DNA from: Acidobacteriota bacterium
GTDB lineage: Bacteria > Acidobacteriota > Vicinamibacteria > Marinacidobacterales > Marinacidobacteraceae
Reading direction: 5' to 3'
DNA length: 64,000 nt
Assembly: GCA_022828085.1 (NCBI GenBank)
Contig: JAJEIY010000031.1
Coordinates: 1-64,000 of the forward strand
The translations under genes were made by a program, and so were the position numbers. Each line of letters opens with the position of its first letter. Within the stretch, counting starts at the first letter, position 1. Of the stretch, positions 7,848 to 16,321 are shown one piece after another. The notes under the pieces were generated by a model. The model was not told the origin of the DNA and did not search any database. It saw nothing but the letters and a program-made list of their open reading frames with translations.

Positions 7848-8983
7848 CCGGCGCGGGTGGACCTCGCGGGTACTTCGGCCTCGTTTTCGCCGTGTCGGTG
7901 GCGTGCTCGAGCGCTCTGCCGGCGGCCGCGGAACCCATGTTCCTGTCGAAGCAGTATCCGCGGTGCACCGCCTGCCACTACCCCGCTGCGGGGGGAGGAC
8001 TGCTGACGCCCTACGGACGCTCGCTCTCGCGGGAGGAGATCTCGACCTTCGGCCGCCGGGACGCGTCCGCGGCGGCGGGTCCCCGGGCCGAGGAGGAGTT
8101 CCTCTTCGGCGCCGTCGGCAGCGACGCCCCGTTGCAGCTCGGGCTGGACCTCCGGCCCTCGCAGTTGCGCATCGAGGCCGCCGGCCGCGAACTGCCCGAC
8201 CGGAACCTCCTCATGAACCTGGATCTGCAGGCGGCCTGGCGGTTCGGGAACTGGACCGCCTACGGCACCGCGGGGCGGCGCCCCGGCGGCGGCTTCGTCT
8301 CGTATGAACACTGGATCGCCCGGCAGGTGTCGGACCGGGTCAGCGTCCGCGGAGGGCGTTTCCTCCCGGCCTACGGAGTGCGCTTTGCCGATCACACCGC
8401 ACTTTCCCGAAGGCAACTGGGGTTGGGCGAGGACGACCAGGTCTACGGGGTGGAGGTGGGACTCTCCTCTGATCGAGCGCTGCTCCAGGTCGCCGTGGGG
8501 CCAGGACGCGCCGAGTCGCTTCTGGACGACGACGGGAGAGCGGCCTCCACGCTGAGCGGCCGCCTGCAGCACGACTTCGGATCCCGCACGGTGCTGGTGG
8601 GATCGGTCCTCCATCGCGGCGACTCGGACCGGGCTCCCCGCAGCACGGCGGCGGGTGTCTCGTTCGGGTACGCCCCGGTGGGGTGGCTCACGACCTGGAC
8701 CCAGGCCGATGTCCGCAGCCAGGATCTGCCGGGCGCCAACCGCACCGTGATCCTCACCAATCAGACGTCGGTCGAGGCTTGGCGCGGGATCTGGTTTCGG
8801 GTCTCGCCCCAGTGGTACCGGGTGCCGGACAACCCGCGCGCCGAGATCCGCAGGATGGTCTACGGGCTGGACCTCTACCCCCGCACCCACTGGCACGTGA
8901 ACCTGTCCTGGTACCGGGACCGGTTCGTGTCTTCCGACCGGCTCGACAGGCGGCTGCTCCTGCAGTTGCACCTCTACCTGTAG
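7844..8983 (+). CDS. Outer-membrane barrel-like protein with N-terminal CxxCH heme motif
   Basis: A 379-residue exported protein. After a signal peptide ending near residue 29 comes a single c-type heme site, C41-T-A-C44-H45, in the context KQYPRCTACHYPAAGGG. The rest, about residues 90-379, is beta-strand-rich with alternating hydrophobic residues and ends in LLLQLHLYL, as expected for an outer-membrane barrel. I recognise the general type (barrel proteins with one N-terminal heme motif) but not a characterised function; an electron-transfer role at the outer membrane is an inference. The GTG start at 7844 overlaps the yceI stop. Confidence 0.78.
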   Translation: MTGAGGPRGYFGLVFAVSVACSSALPAAAEPMFLSKQYPRCTACHYPAAGGGLLTPYGRSLSREEISTFGRRDASAAAGPRAEEEFLFGAVGSDAPLQLGLDLRPSQLRIEAAGRELPDRNLLMNLDLQAAWRFGNWTAYGTAGRRPGGGFVSYEHWIARQVSDRVSVRGGRFLPAYGVRFADHTALSRRQLGLGEDDQVYGVEVGLSSDRALLQVAVGPGRAESLLDDDGRAASTLSGRLQHDFGSRTVLVGSVLHRGDSDRAPRSTAAGVSFGYAPVGWLTTWTQADVRSQDLPGANRTVILTNQTSVEAWRGIWFRVSPQWYRVPDNPRAEIRRMVYGLDLYPRTHWHVNLSWYRDRFVSSDRLDRRLLLQLHLYL

Positions 8984-9031
8984 GGGCGGTCCGTAGTCCG
9001 GCGCCGGCGCTGTCGGGCGAGGACGCTTTGG

Positions 9032-9037
9032 TATGTT
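9032..9037 (+). promoter_or_regulatory. Extended -10 element of the cytochrome-like lipoprotein gene
   Basis: TATGTT preceded by TG one base upstream (an extended -10) ends 7 bases before ATG 9045. This matches the leaderless spacing seen at other genes in this window. No good -35 is visible. Confidence 0.45.
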
Positions 9038-9044
9038 CGGGGCC

Positions 9045-9515
9045 ATGGCCAGCGCGCGATGCCTCCACGTTCTCCTCCTGGCCGCCGGGGTCTTCGCCGG
9101 GTGCGGTTCGTCCGACAGTCCGGCTCCGGCGGCCCCGACGGCTCCTCCCCCCGCTCCGCCCGCGCCTCCGCCTGCACCACCACCCGCGGAAGAGGCGCTG
9201 ATGCCAACGCTTTCGAGCATCCAGGCGCTGGTGTTCGAACCCCGCTGCGTCGAACACCACGGGGACCACGCCGTCGAGGCCGGGCTCGACCTCAGCGAGG
9301 GGACGTCGCACGCGGCGCTGGTGAACGTGCCCAGCACCCAGGCGGGCATGGACCTGGTGGAACCGGGAGATGCGGAAAACAGCTACCTGGTCCACAAGAT
9401 CGAAGGTCGCGAAGGCATCGTGGGCGCCCGGATGCCCCCGAGGGGGGATCCGCTCACCGCCGAGGAGATCCGGGCGATCCGGGACTGGATCACCGCTGGC
9501 GCCCTGAGCGAGTGA
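9045..9515 (+). CDS. Lipoprotein with degenerate cytochrome c-like domain
   Basis: A 156-residue lipoprotein: signal peptide with lipobox FAGC (Cys20), a proline-rich linker to about residue 50, then a small domain resembling the planctomycete-type cytochrome c fold. Its familiar landmarks are QALVFEPRC at the heme site, a PGDAENSYLVHKIEG segment and a final RMPPRG with ITAGAL. The heme site reads C68-V-E-H-H where CxxCH is expected: the second cysteine codon is CAC (His). It may bind heme by one cysteine, or not at all. ATG 9045 is preferred over ATG 9033 because the signal peptide and the -10 spacing fit it better. It sits 61 bases after the barrel gene. Confidence 0.78.
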   Translation: MASARCLHVLLLAAGVFAGCGSSDSPAPAAPTAPPPAPPAPPPAPPPAEEALMPTLSSIQALVFEPRCVEHHGDHAVEAGLDLSEGTSHAALVNVPSTQAGMDLVEPGDAENSYLVHKIEGREGIVGARMPPRGDPLTAEEIRAIRDWITAGALSE

Positions 9516-9520
9516 GTTCC

Positions 9521-9563
9521 GGGGGCGCCGGCCGCGCCGCCGCTCCCGTTGCCCGGCGCCCCC
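9521..9563. terminator. Terminator-like stem after the lipoprotein gene
   Basis: An 11-bp perfect inverted repeat (GGGGGCGCCGG and CCGGCGCCCCC, loop 21 bases) starts 6 bases after the stop codon. There is no T-run, so it is at best a factor-assisted terminator. It separates the envelope cluster from the convergent toxin-antitoxin module. Confidence 0.5.
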
Positions 9564-9633
9564 GGGGGGCGGCGGGGTCGTCCACGCGCGCGATGCCGCG
9601 TGGGATGCCGTGCGTCTGTGCGGTGCGTTGCTC

Positions 9634-10065
9634 CTACGGCGCGGCGATCACGATGCCGGGGAGGTCGAAGCGCTCGAAGTCCGCGAGGTTGTAGGTCAGG
9701 ATCTGATCGACGCGTTCCCTTTGGGCGCAGTGGGCGTGCAGCGCGTCGTACACCGCTCCGCTGCCCAGGCCGAGCGTGGCCACCTCGCGGAGGACTGCCC
9801 GGTAGTCATCTGCCAAGAGCGGCGACACCGCCAAGCGGCGCAGGACGCTCTCCTCGATGAGCCGGCGCGCCTGTTCGGGAGCAATCCGTGGCGCCACCGG
9901 CAGCGCCGTCAGCGTCGCGTAGCACTCGGCGACGGCATGGGTGGAACAGATTCCCGTGTGTTCGCCTTCCGTATAGCGGCGAAACGCCTGGAAGGCCGCT
10001 TCGTGGCTGCCGAGCTGATCCACGAGCGCGGCCACCAGGACCGAGGTGTCGAACAGGGTGTGCAC
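9634..10065 (-). CDS. vapC: PIN-domain toxin, VapC type
   Basis: A 143-residue PIN-domain ribonuclease. The acidic active-site set is visible: D6 in LFDTSVL, E47 in AVAECYATL, D107 in GAVYDALHAHCA, with D120, N126 and D129 at the end (QILTYNLADFERF). VapC toxins cleave tRNA or rRNA until neutralised by the paired antitoxin. It starts with GTG directly after the antitoxin's TGA (TGAGTG, no gap), so its translation must be coupled to that of the antitoxin. Confidence 0.9.
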   Translation of the reverse strand: MHTLFDTSVLVAALVDQLGSHEAAFQAFRRYTEGEHTGICSTHAVAECYATLTALPVAPRIAPEQARRLIEESVLRRLAVSPLLADDYRAVLREVATLGLGSGAVYDALHAHCAQRERVDQILTYNLADFERFDLPGIVIAAP

Positions 10066-10335
10066 TCAGCTACCGGCCGCGCGGGCTGTCCGCGATGCGT
10101 GGGCGGCGCGCTCGTCGCGAAGGAACTGTCCAACATCGAGTGCGACGCGCGCGGAACCGTGATGCACCAGGATGCCGTGTTTGCGGACCAGCGCCGGCTG
10201 GACGCCGGCCTTCCGCAAGCGAATGCCCTCGCCGGCAGCTTCGATCTCGAGTTCGCACCCCGGCGCGAGGTGGAACTGGTCGCGAAGCGGTTTGGGAACG
10301 ACCAGCCGGCCCGCCGCATCAATGGTAACGATCAT
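10066..10335 (-). CDS. vapB: AbrB/MazE-fold antitoxin, VapB type
   Basis: An 89-residue protein with a swapped-hairpin AbrB/SpoVT DNA-binding domain at residues 1-45 (MIVTIDAAGRLVVPKPLRDQ, with a hydrophobic strand near 30-40) and a C-terminal tail that would bind the toxin. It is the upstream gene of the pair, as is usual. ATG 10335 is chosen because the AbrB fold begins exactly there and because a -10-like TACCAT ends 6 bases upstream; the frame is open far further but that part is not AbrB-like. Confidence 0.88.
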   Translation of the reverse strand: MIVTIDAAGRLVVPKPLRDQFHLAPGCELEIEAAGEGIRLRKAGVQPALVRKHGILVHHGSARVALDVGQFLRDERAAHASRTARAAGS

Positions 10336-10340
10336 GGCAT

Positions 10341-10361
10341 GATGGTATCTGGAATGCCATC
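10341..10361. promoter_or_regulatory. Operator-like inverted repeat of the first vapBC
   Basis: GATGGTAT-N5-ATGCCATC is an 8-bp inverted repeat with one mismatch, lying over the -10 region and 5 bases before the antitoxin start. AbrB-type antitoxins commonly repress their own promoter through such sites. A second short palindrome, ATCATGGCATGAT, spans 10331-10343. Confidence 0.55.
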
Positions 10362-10370
10362 CACGGGCAA
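10342..10370 (-). promoter_or_regulatory. Promoter of the first vapBC module
   Basis: On the minus strand TTGCCC (10370-10365) and TACCAT (10347-10342) are separated by 17 bases, and the -10 ends 6 bases before the ATG. Transcription would start at or next to the start codon, giving a leaderless message. Confidence 0.5.
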
Positions 10371-10643
10371 CGGTGGGTGCCCAGCCCGCTTTGCTCCTCG
10401 TCGGACTCCCGCCGGGATCCGCCGCAACCGCCAACGAGAGCGAGTCGATTCCGGACAACACACTGCTGGACGAAGGCATCAGGAGGCTTCCCGAGCCTCC
10501 GCGGAAGCGCAGGCCGTCCGGCATCGGTTTCCGTCCGTCCGCGACATGGTTCGTTGCCTGGGGAGCGGAGCTGGCGTGGTGTACGCTCGGCGGCTGGCCG
10601 CGTGGCGGCCCGCACCAAAGTTGTAGCGAGGGAGGCGAGACCC

Positions 10644-13600
10644 ATGTTTCTTGCGCTTGCACCGTCCCGGAACCGGCGTTCGCGGTTCCCGTTCCTGCTG
10701 ACCGCGGTCCTGCTGCTGGTGGCGGCGCCGGCGGCCTCGCAGACCGCCGAGCAGGTCGAGTCCGTCCTGAACCGGATCGAGTGGCGGAACATCGGTCCGG
10801 CGATCATGGGAGGCCGGATCGACGACATCGCCGTCGTCGAGACCGACCCCAAGGTGTTCTGGGTGGGCACCGCCTCCGCGGGGGTCTGGAAGACCGTGAA
10901 CCACGGGATCACCTGGATCCCGCAGTTCCAGAACGAGGAGGTGTCCTCGATCGGCTCCATCGCGGTGGCGCCCTCCGACCCGTCGGTGGTGTGGGTGGGC
11001 ACCGGGGAACCCGCGAACCGGCAGAGCAGCTCCTGGGGCAACGGGGTGTATGTCTCAATGGACGGGGGGACCACCTGGACCCACAAGGGGCTCGAGGACA
11101 CCCACCACATCGGCCGGGTCCTGGTGCATCCCACCGACCCCGGCACGGTCTACGTCGCGGCGCTCGGCCATCTCTGGGGCCCGAACGAGGAGCGGGGCGT
11201 CTACCGGACCCGGGACGGCGGCGAGACCTGGGACCGGGTGCTCCACGGTGACGAGAACACCGGGGCGGTGGAACTCGCGATGGACCCCGCGAGTCCGGAC
11301 ACCCTCTACGCCGCGCTCTACCAGCGCCGGCGCCGCGCCTACGGGTTCGCGGGCGGCGGCCCGGGCAGCGGCATCCACCGCACTACGGACGGCGGGGACA
11401 CCTGGACGAAGCTGGGCGGCGGCCTCCCCGAGGGAGACACCGGACGGATCGGGCTCAACGTGTACCGGCGCGACCCGCGGATCGTCTACGCGATCGTCGA
11501 GAACAGGGAGGGCGGGGTCTTCCGGTCCGAGGACAAGGGATTGACCTGGGAGCGGATGAGCGACACCAACCCGCGGCCCATGTACTACAGCCAGATCCGC
11601 ATCGACCCCAACAACGACCAGCGGATCTGGGTCCTCGGGACCCAGATGTACTACTCCCAGGACGGGGGCCGGACCTTCGCCACCGACTGGGTCCAGCGCA
11701 TCCACGTGGACCACCACGCCCTCTGGATCGATCCCGCCGACTCGAACCACATGGTGCTCGGGAACGATGGGGGCATCCACATTTCCTGGGACCGGGGCCG
11801 GAGCTGGGACTTCGTGAACACCGTCGCGCTCGGGCAGTTCTACGAGATCGGCCACGACATGAGCACGCCCTACATGGTCTATGGCGGGCTTCAGGACAAC
11901 GGAAGCTGGGGCGCGCCGTCGCGCACCTTCTTCCGGCAGGGGATCAGCAACGAGGACTGGTTCCGGATCGGGGGCGGGGACGGGTTCTACACCGAGGCGA
12001 TCCCGGGCGATCCGGACACCGTGTACGTGGAGTCCCAGAACGGCAACCTGCGGCGGCTGAACCGCCGGACCTCCGAGACCAAACTGATCCGGCCGCAACC
12101 GGAGAACGGCGGCGAGCGCTACCGCTTCGACTGGAACAGCCCCATCGTGATCTCGCCGCACGACCCGGACACCGTGTACTACGGCGGAAACCGGCTCTTC
12201 ATCTCGTCCGACCGGGGCGACGCCTGGACCCGGACCGATGACCTGACGAAGCGCCTCGACCGGGACGAGCTGCCCATCATGGACGTCCCGGTGACCGAGG
12301 ACACGCTGTCACGCCACGACGGGATCTCGAGTTTCGGGCAGATCGTGACCATCGCCGTCTCCTCGCTCGAAGAGGGGGTCATCTACGTGGGGGCCGACGA
12401 CGGGAACGTGCAGCGGAGCCGGGACGGGGGCCAGACCTGGGACAACCTGACCGGCAACCTGCCCGGAGTCCCCGACCAGACCTACGTGACCCGGTTGATC
12501 GCGTCGGCCCATTCGGCGTCCCGGGTCTACGTCACGCTCGACGGACACCGGAACGACGACTACTCCACCTACGCGTTCGTGAGCGACGACTACGGGGACA
12601 GCTTCCAGTCCATTGCCGGAACGCTCCCGCCGGAGGCGGCGCTGAACGTGATCCGCGAGCACCACGAGAACGAGAACTTTCTGGTGACCGGCGGCGAGTT
12701 CGGGGTGTACGTGACGCTCGACCGGGGGGCGAACTGGCACCGGATCCGGGGCCAGATCCCCACCGTGCCGGTGGACGACCTGGCGATCCATCCGCGGGAG
12801 AACGACCTGATCCTGGGCACCCATGGCCGGAGCATCTGGATCGCCGACGACATCGCGCCGCTCACGACCCTCGACGCTTCCGTGTTCGAGAAGGACCTCC
12901 ACCTTTTCCCGGTGCGGGATGCCGTCGCCTGGCGGATCTACACCCACAAGGGGAATACCGGCCACAAGTTCTTCATCGCCGAGAACCCCCCCGAGGGCGC
13001 CCTGCTCCACATCTATGCGAAGGCCGCCGGGGAGGCCGAGATCACGATCGGCGCTGCGGGCGGCGACGCGGTTCGCACCCTGAAGGCGGAGCTCGAGCCC
13101 GGGCTCAACCGGGTGAACTGGGACCTCCGCTACGACTCACCGGTCCCCGACGGCGGCCAGGGCTTCGGGGGACCGCCGCGGGGTCCGCGGGTGCTCACCG
13201 GCGCCTACACCGTCCGGGTGGCGAGCGGCGACGCGTCGGCGGAGGGATCCGTCGCGGTGTCGGAGGATCCCCGCATCCAGATTCCGGAGGCCGACCGGCG
13301 CGCGAACCACGACGCGCTGGTGCGGCTCACGTCGATGGTCGCGGGGATGACGAAGGCCCACGAGGCGGCGGATGCCACCGCCAAGGAAGCGGCGGAGCTG
13401 GTCCAGGCCTTCGCGTCCGAACCGGACGGCGATCTGAAGTCCCGGATCGGGGAGTTCCAGGAGGCGGCCGCGGAGGCGGCGAAGAACCTCTCGCGGAACG
13501 AGGGGCGTCAGGGACGCGGCGCCTGGCCGCGGCCGCTCTTCGCCCGCATCGGGGCCGAAGCCCGGAACCTCGACGCCTACACCGAGGCTCCGAATGCCGA

Positions 13601-13751
13601 GGTCCTGGCCCGGATCGAGGCGCTGAGCGCGGAGTACGACGAACGGATCGCTGCCTGGGAGGCCGTGCGGGGCCGGATCGACTCCCTGAACGAAGCGCTC
13701 CAGGGCGAGGGCCCGCCACGCCTCACGCCACGGCCGGATGCTGCGAATTGA
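10644..13751 (+). CDS. Large exported Asp-box (VPS10/BNR-type) beta-propeller protein
   Basis: A 1035-residue protein with a signal peptide (about residues 1-33, cleaved near PAAS-QT) and about ten Asp-box repeats of the form S/T-x-D-x-G-x-T-W, for example SMDGGTTW, TRDGGETW, TTDGGDTW, SEDKGLTW, SRDGGQTW and TLDRGANW. These build a sortilin/BNR-like propeller over about residues 40-740. The last 300 residues are a beta domain followed by a helical, charged tail. Members are often annotated as glycosyl hydrolases or VPS10 proteins, but no catalytic residues can be assigned. GGAGG about 8 bases before ATG 10644 supports the start. It is followed by an amidohydrolase gene after 58 bases. Confidence 0.88.
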   Translation: MFLALAPSRNRRSRFPFLLTAVLLLVAAPAASQTAEQVESVLNRIEWRNIGPAIMGGRIDDIAVVETDPKVFWVGTASAGVWKTVNHGITWIPQFQNEEVSSIGSIAVAPSDPSVVWVGTGEPANRQSSSWGNGVYVSMDGGTTWTHKGLEDTHHIGRVLVHPTDPGTVYVAALGHLWGPNEERGVYRTRDGGETWDRVLHGDENTGAVELAMDPASPDTLYAALYQRRRRAYGFAGGGPGSGIHRTTDGGDTWTKLGGGLPEGDTGRIGLNVYRRDPRIVYAIVENREGGVFRSEDKGLTWERMSDTNPRPMYYSQIRIDPNNDQRIWVLGTQMYYSQDGGRTFATDWVQRIHVDHHALWIDPADSNHMVLGNDGGIHISWDRGRSWDFVNTVALGQFYEIGHDMSTPYMVYGGLQDNGSWGAPSRTFFRQGISNEDWFRIGGGDGFYTEAIPGDPDTVYVESQNGNLRRLNRRTSETKLIRPQPENGGERYRFDWNSPIVISPHDPDTVYYGGNRLFISSDRGDAWTRTDDLTKRLDRDELPIMDVPVTEDTLSRHDGISSFGQIVTIAVSSLEEGVIYVGADDGNVQRSRDGGQTWDNLTGNLPGVPDQTYVTRLIASAHSASRVYVTLDGHRNDDYSTYAFVSDDYGDSFQSIAGTLPPEAALNVIREHHENENFLVTGGEFGVYVTLDRGANWHRIRGQIPTVPVDDLAIHPRENDLILGTHGRSIWIADDIAPLTTLDASVFEKDLHLFPVRDAVAWRIYTHKGNTGHKFFIAENPPEGALLHIYAKAAGEAEITIGAAGGDAVRTLKAELEPGLNRVNWDLRYDSPVPDGGQGFGGPPRGPRVLTGAYTVRVASGDASAEGSVAVSEDPRIQIPEADRRANHDALVRLTSMVAGMTKAHEAADATAKEAAELVQAFASEPDGDLKSRIGEFQEAAAEAAKNLSRNEGRQGRGAWPRPLFARIGAEARNLDAYTEAPNAEVLARIEALSAEYDERIAAWEAVRGRIDSLNEALQGEGPPRLTPRPDAAN

Positions 13752-13809
13752 CCGGGTGGTTGTGAGTTAATTCCCGGCCCAGACTGTTCCTTCCAGGAGA
13801 TACCAGCCC

Positions 13810-15534
13810 ATGTCCCGTCTGCTCGACAAGAACCTGAGCCGCGCCGAGTTCCTGAAGCTCTCGGGGGCCGCCGCCGCTTCCGGTCTCGCGACCGCCTGCG
13901 GCGCGGGCGGTGGCTCGGCCACACCGCAGCTGATCGTCCACAACGCCCGGGTTTACACCTCCGAGTACGGCGAGGGTCAGGAGACCATGGACCAGGCGCA
14001 GGCGCTCGCCGTCAACCACGGCAAGTTCGTCGCGGTGGGTTCGAACGAGGACGTGATGAATCTCGCCGGACCGGGCACCGAGGTGGTGGACGCGGGCGGC
14101 ATGACCGTGGTCCCCGGCTTCATCGATGCCCACTGCCATCCGGGCGGGATGCGGGACCTCTTCGAGGTGAACCTCGACGTCCGCACCATCGAGGACATCA
14201 AGATGGCGGTCCGGGCCGCCGCCGCCGACACCCAGGCCGGCTACTGGGTGGACGGGTTCAAGTACGACGACACCAAGGTCACCGACGAGAACGGCCAGTA
14301 CCGCCGGATCACCAGGCACGATCTGGACGAGGCGACGACGGACGTTCCGGTGCGCGTCTCGCACCGGGGCGGACACATCTACTGGTACAACTCGAAGGCC
14401 TTCGAGATGGCCGGCATCACGAAGGACGTGGCCGACCCGCCGGGCGGCCGGTTCGAGAAGGACGCGAACGGGGAACTGACCGGGCTCGTCGAGGAGAAGG
14501 CCGACGAGGTCTTCGACGGCGTCGGGCAGCGTCGGGTTTATGGTCGCGCCGAGTTCCAGCAGGGCGTGGCCCACATGTCGATGCTGATGACGGCCGCTGG
14601 AATTACCAGCGTGCACCAGACCGGCGGCGACTCGGACGGCCTCCTCGCCCTCGAAGACGCCTACGCCGCCGGCGAGCTGCGCTACCGGATGTACTACTTC
14701 GCGTCGGCGGACTCCGACCTGCACCGCGGCCTGAAGGAGGCCAAGATCCACCGCGGGTTCGGGAACGAGTGGCTGCGGATCGGAGCGATCAAGTACGGCG
14801 CCGACGGCTCCGCCTCCGGCCGCACCATGTACATGAGCACTCCCTACGAGGGCACCGACGACCACGGCATCCTCACCATGACTCCCGAGGAGATCATGGA
14901 GGCGGTCGAGGACTCCCATGCGCACGATTTCCACATCGGGATCCACGCGAACGGGGACCTGACCATCGGTTACGTGCTGGACGCCTACGAAAAGGTCCTT
15001 GCGGAAGCGCCGCGGGATGCGCGGCACCGGCTCGAGCACTGCTCGCTGGTGAACCCCGAGCTGCTCCAGCGGATCCACGACTCCGGTTCGATTCCCACCC
15101 CGTTCTGGACCTACGTCCACTACCACGGGAACAAGTGGGTGGAGTACGGCGAGGAGAAGATGAAGTGGATGTTCGCCCACAAGTCCTTCCTCGATTACGA
15201 CATCAAGGTCGCCGGCGCCTCCGACTACGTGCCCGGGCCCTACGAGCCGATGATGGCGCTCCAGGCCATGGTGACCCGCAAGGACACCCAGGGCCGGGTC
15301 TGGGGTGACAACCAGAAGGTCACGGTGGACGAGGCGCTCCGCATCGGGACGATCAACGGCGCCTGGGCCTCCTTCGAGGAGGACATCAAGGGCAGCATCA
15401 GGATCGGCAAGCTCGCCGACTTCGTGATGCTCGAGCAGGATCCCCACGACGTTGCGGCCGACGATCCGGACCAGCTCAAGCACATCCCGATCCACCGCAC
15501 GGTGGTCGGCGGCAAGACGATGTTCCAGGCCTAG
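13810..15534 (+). CDS. Exported amidohydrolase family 3 (YtcJ-like) metal hydrolase
   Basis: A 574-residue metal-dependent hydrolase of the amidohydrolase superfamily. Metal-site motifs: DAHCH with H108 and H110, IKYGADGSASG (the usual carbamylated-Lys region), GIHANGD, HRLEHC, and GASDYVPG with the final Asp. The N-terminus, NLSRAEFLKLSG followed by an alanine-rich core and Cys30, looks like a Tat lipoprotein signal, but the twin arginine is only a single Arg (SRAEFLK). The substrate is unknown; related proteins act on N-acyl amino acids, formamides or cyclic amides. AGGAG lies about 10 bases before ATG 13810. Confidence 0.88.
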   Translation: MSRLLDKNLSRAEFLKLSGAAAASGLATACGAGGGSATPQLIVHNARVYTSEYGEGQETMDQAQALAVNHGKFVAVGSNEDVMNLAGPGTEVVDAGGMTVVPGFIDAHCHPGGMRDLFEVNLDVRTIEDIKMAVRAAAADTQAGYWVDGFKYDDTKVTDENGQYRRITRHDLDEATTDVPVRVSHRGGHIYWYNSKAFEMAGITKDVADPPGGRFEKDANGELTGLVEEKADEVFDGVGQRRVYGRAEFQQGVAHMSMLMTAAGITSVHQTGGDSDGLLALEDAYAAGELRYRMYYFASADSDLHRGLKEAKIHRGFGNEWLRIGAIKYGADGSASGRTMYMSTPYEGTDDHGILTMTPEEIMEAVEDSHAHDFHIGIHANGDLTIGYVLDAYEKVLAEAPRDARHRLEHCSLVNPELLQRIHDSGSIPTPFWTYVHYHGNKWVEYGEEKMKWMFAHKSFLDYDIKVAGASDYVPGPYEPMMALQAMVTRKDTQGRVWGDNQKVTVDEALRIGTINGAWASFEEDIKGSIRIGKLADFVMLEQDPHDVAADDPDQLKHIPIHRTVVGGKTMFQA

Positions 15535-15585
15535 GAGCGCCAGTCTTCAGACCGGCATCGCTCCCCCGAGGGGAGCGAAACTCCC
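15535..15585 (-). repeat. Two-hairpin dispersed repeat, copy 3 (inverted)
   Basis: Read on the minus strand it has stem 1 CGCTCCCC-TC-GGGGGAGCG, linker AT, stem 2 GCCGGT-CTGA-AGACTGGC and GCTCC. Stem 2 contains one non-Watson-Crick pair. It begins at the base after the amidohydrolase stop codon and could terminate that transcript. Confidence 0.8.
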
Positions 15586-15797
15586 GACGCTCCGGCGGCG
15601 CATGGAGTCACCCCCCACAGGATGGCGCCGCGCACCACGTCTGTTCGTCCGGGGTTGCGCCATCGCCGTTTGCCGGCGCGCGACCGCATGGACTACGCAA
15701 AGGAGTTTCGCCCGCTTTGCGGGCGATGCCGGTGTGAACACCGGAGCTCCTGACGCTGGAAACGCTGCTCGCGGGCGTTGGGATCGCGTCGCCGCCG
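15586..15797. other. Non-coding gap with repeat copy 4
   Basis: No convincing gene lies between the amidohydrolase and the TerB-like gene. Open frames that cross here include peptides such as SFARFAGDAG, which are only translations of the dispersed repeat. Apart from repeat copies 3 and 4 I see nothing recognisable. Confidence 0.6.
15702..15750 (+). repeat. Two-hairpin dispersed repeat, copy 4
   Basis: Leading GGAGTTT, stem 1 CGCCCGC-TTT-GCGGGCG, linker AT, stem 2 CCGGT-GTGA-ACACCGG, then AGCTCC. It has the same layout as the copy at 21590. Confidence 0.85.
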
Positions 15798-16250
15798 TCA
15801 GCCCTTCGCCCGGAGCTTCGCCGCGATGAACGCCGGATGCTCCACGTGCAGCAGCGTCGCCAACTTGCGGATGACCTGTTCTTCCTCTCCCGCAAGCCAG
15901 CCGTCGGCGAACGCCACCCGGAACAGCAGTTCGATGATCGTCGCCTTGTGCTCCCGGGAGAGACTCCGGTCCACGAGCCGGGTGAACTCGTAGAGCGAGA
16001 CCGCCTCGGACGACCGCTGGCCGGCAATTGCGACGACTTCCGCGGTTTCGTCTGCGCTCAGCGCAAACGCCGACTCGATGCTCCGGACGATCTCGCGGCT
16101 CTCCCGCTCGTCCACGTCGTGATCGGCCGCCGATACTTCCAGCAGCAGCACGGCGGTCGCGATCTGGACGTCCCGCGGTGAAGGAGGCGGGGGAGGGGAG
16201 TGTTCGGGGCGGCGTCGGCCGCCGCCCACGAGATCGGTGATCCAGCCCAT
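15798..16250 (-). CDS. TerB-like helical protein
   Basis: A 150-residue all-helical protein of the TerB (tellurite resistance B-like) fold. After a proline-rich N-terminal linker (about residues 18-25), residues 28-145 carry the acidic metal-binding motifs of the family: EVSAADHDVDERES near 39 and FADGWLAGEEEQVIRKL near 112. TerB-like domains bind calcium and occur in stress and signalling contexts; no other ter genes are present here, so tellurite resistance should not be assumed. GGAGGA sits 4-5 bases before ATG 16250. Confidence 0.82.
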   Translation of the reverse strand: MGWITDLVGGGRRRPEHSPPPPPSPRDVQIATAVLLLEVSAADHDVDERESREIVRSIESAFALSADETAEVVAIAGQRSSEAVSLYEFTRLVDRSLSREHKATIIELLFRVAFADGWLAGEEEQVIRKLATLLHVEHPAFIAAKLRAKG

Positions 16251-16321
16251 GGAATCCTCCTGCTCCGCCGCGGCGGTGGCGCGCGAACTCTACCGATTCG
16301 CCGGATCGGCCCTCCCCAAGG

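Noticed and set aside
7757-9349. 530-codon antisense open frame across the barrel and lipoprotein genes
   Set aside because: Composition is Arg/Pro/Ala-rich without any domain; the sense genes carry signal peptides and a heme motif.
13723-15495. 590-codon open frame antisense to the amidohydrolase gene
   Set aside because: A typical mirror frame in GC-rich DNA; the sense frame has clear catalytic motifs.
15798-16250. Tellurite resistance operon
   Set aside because: Only a TerB-like fold is present, without terA, terC, terD or others.
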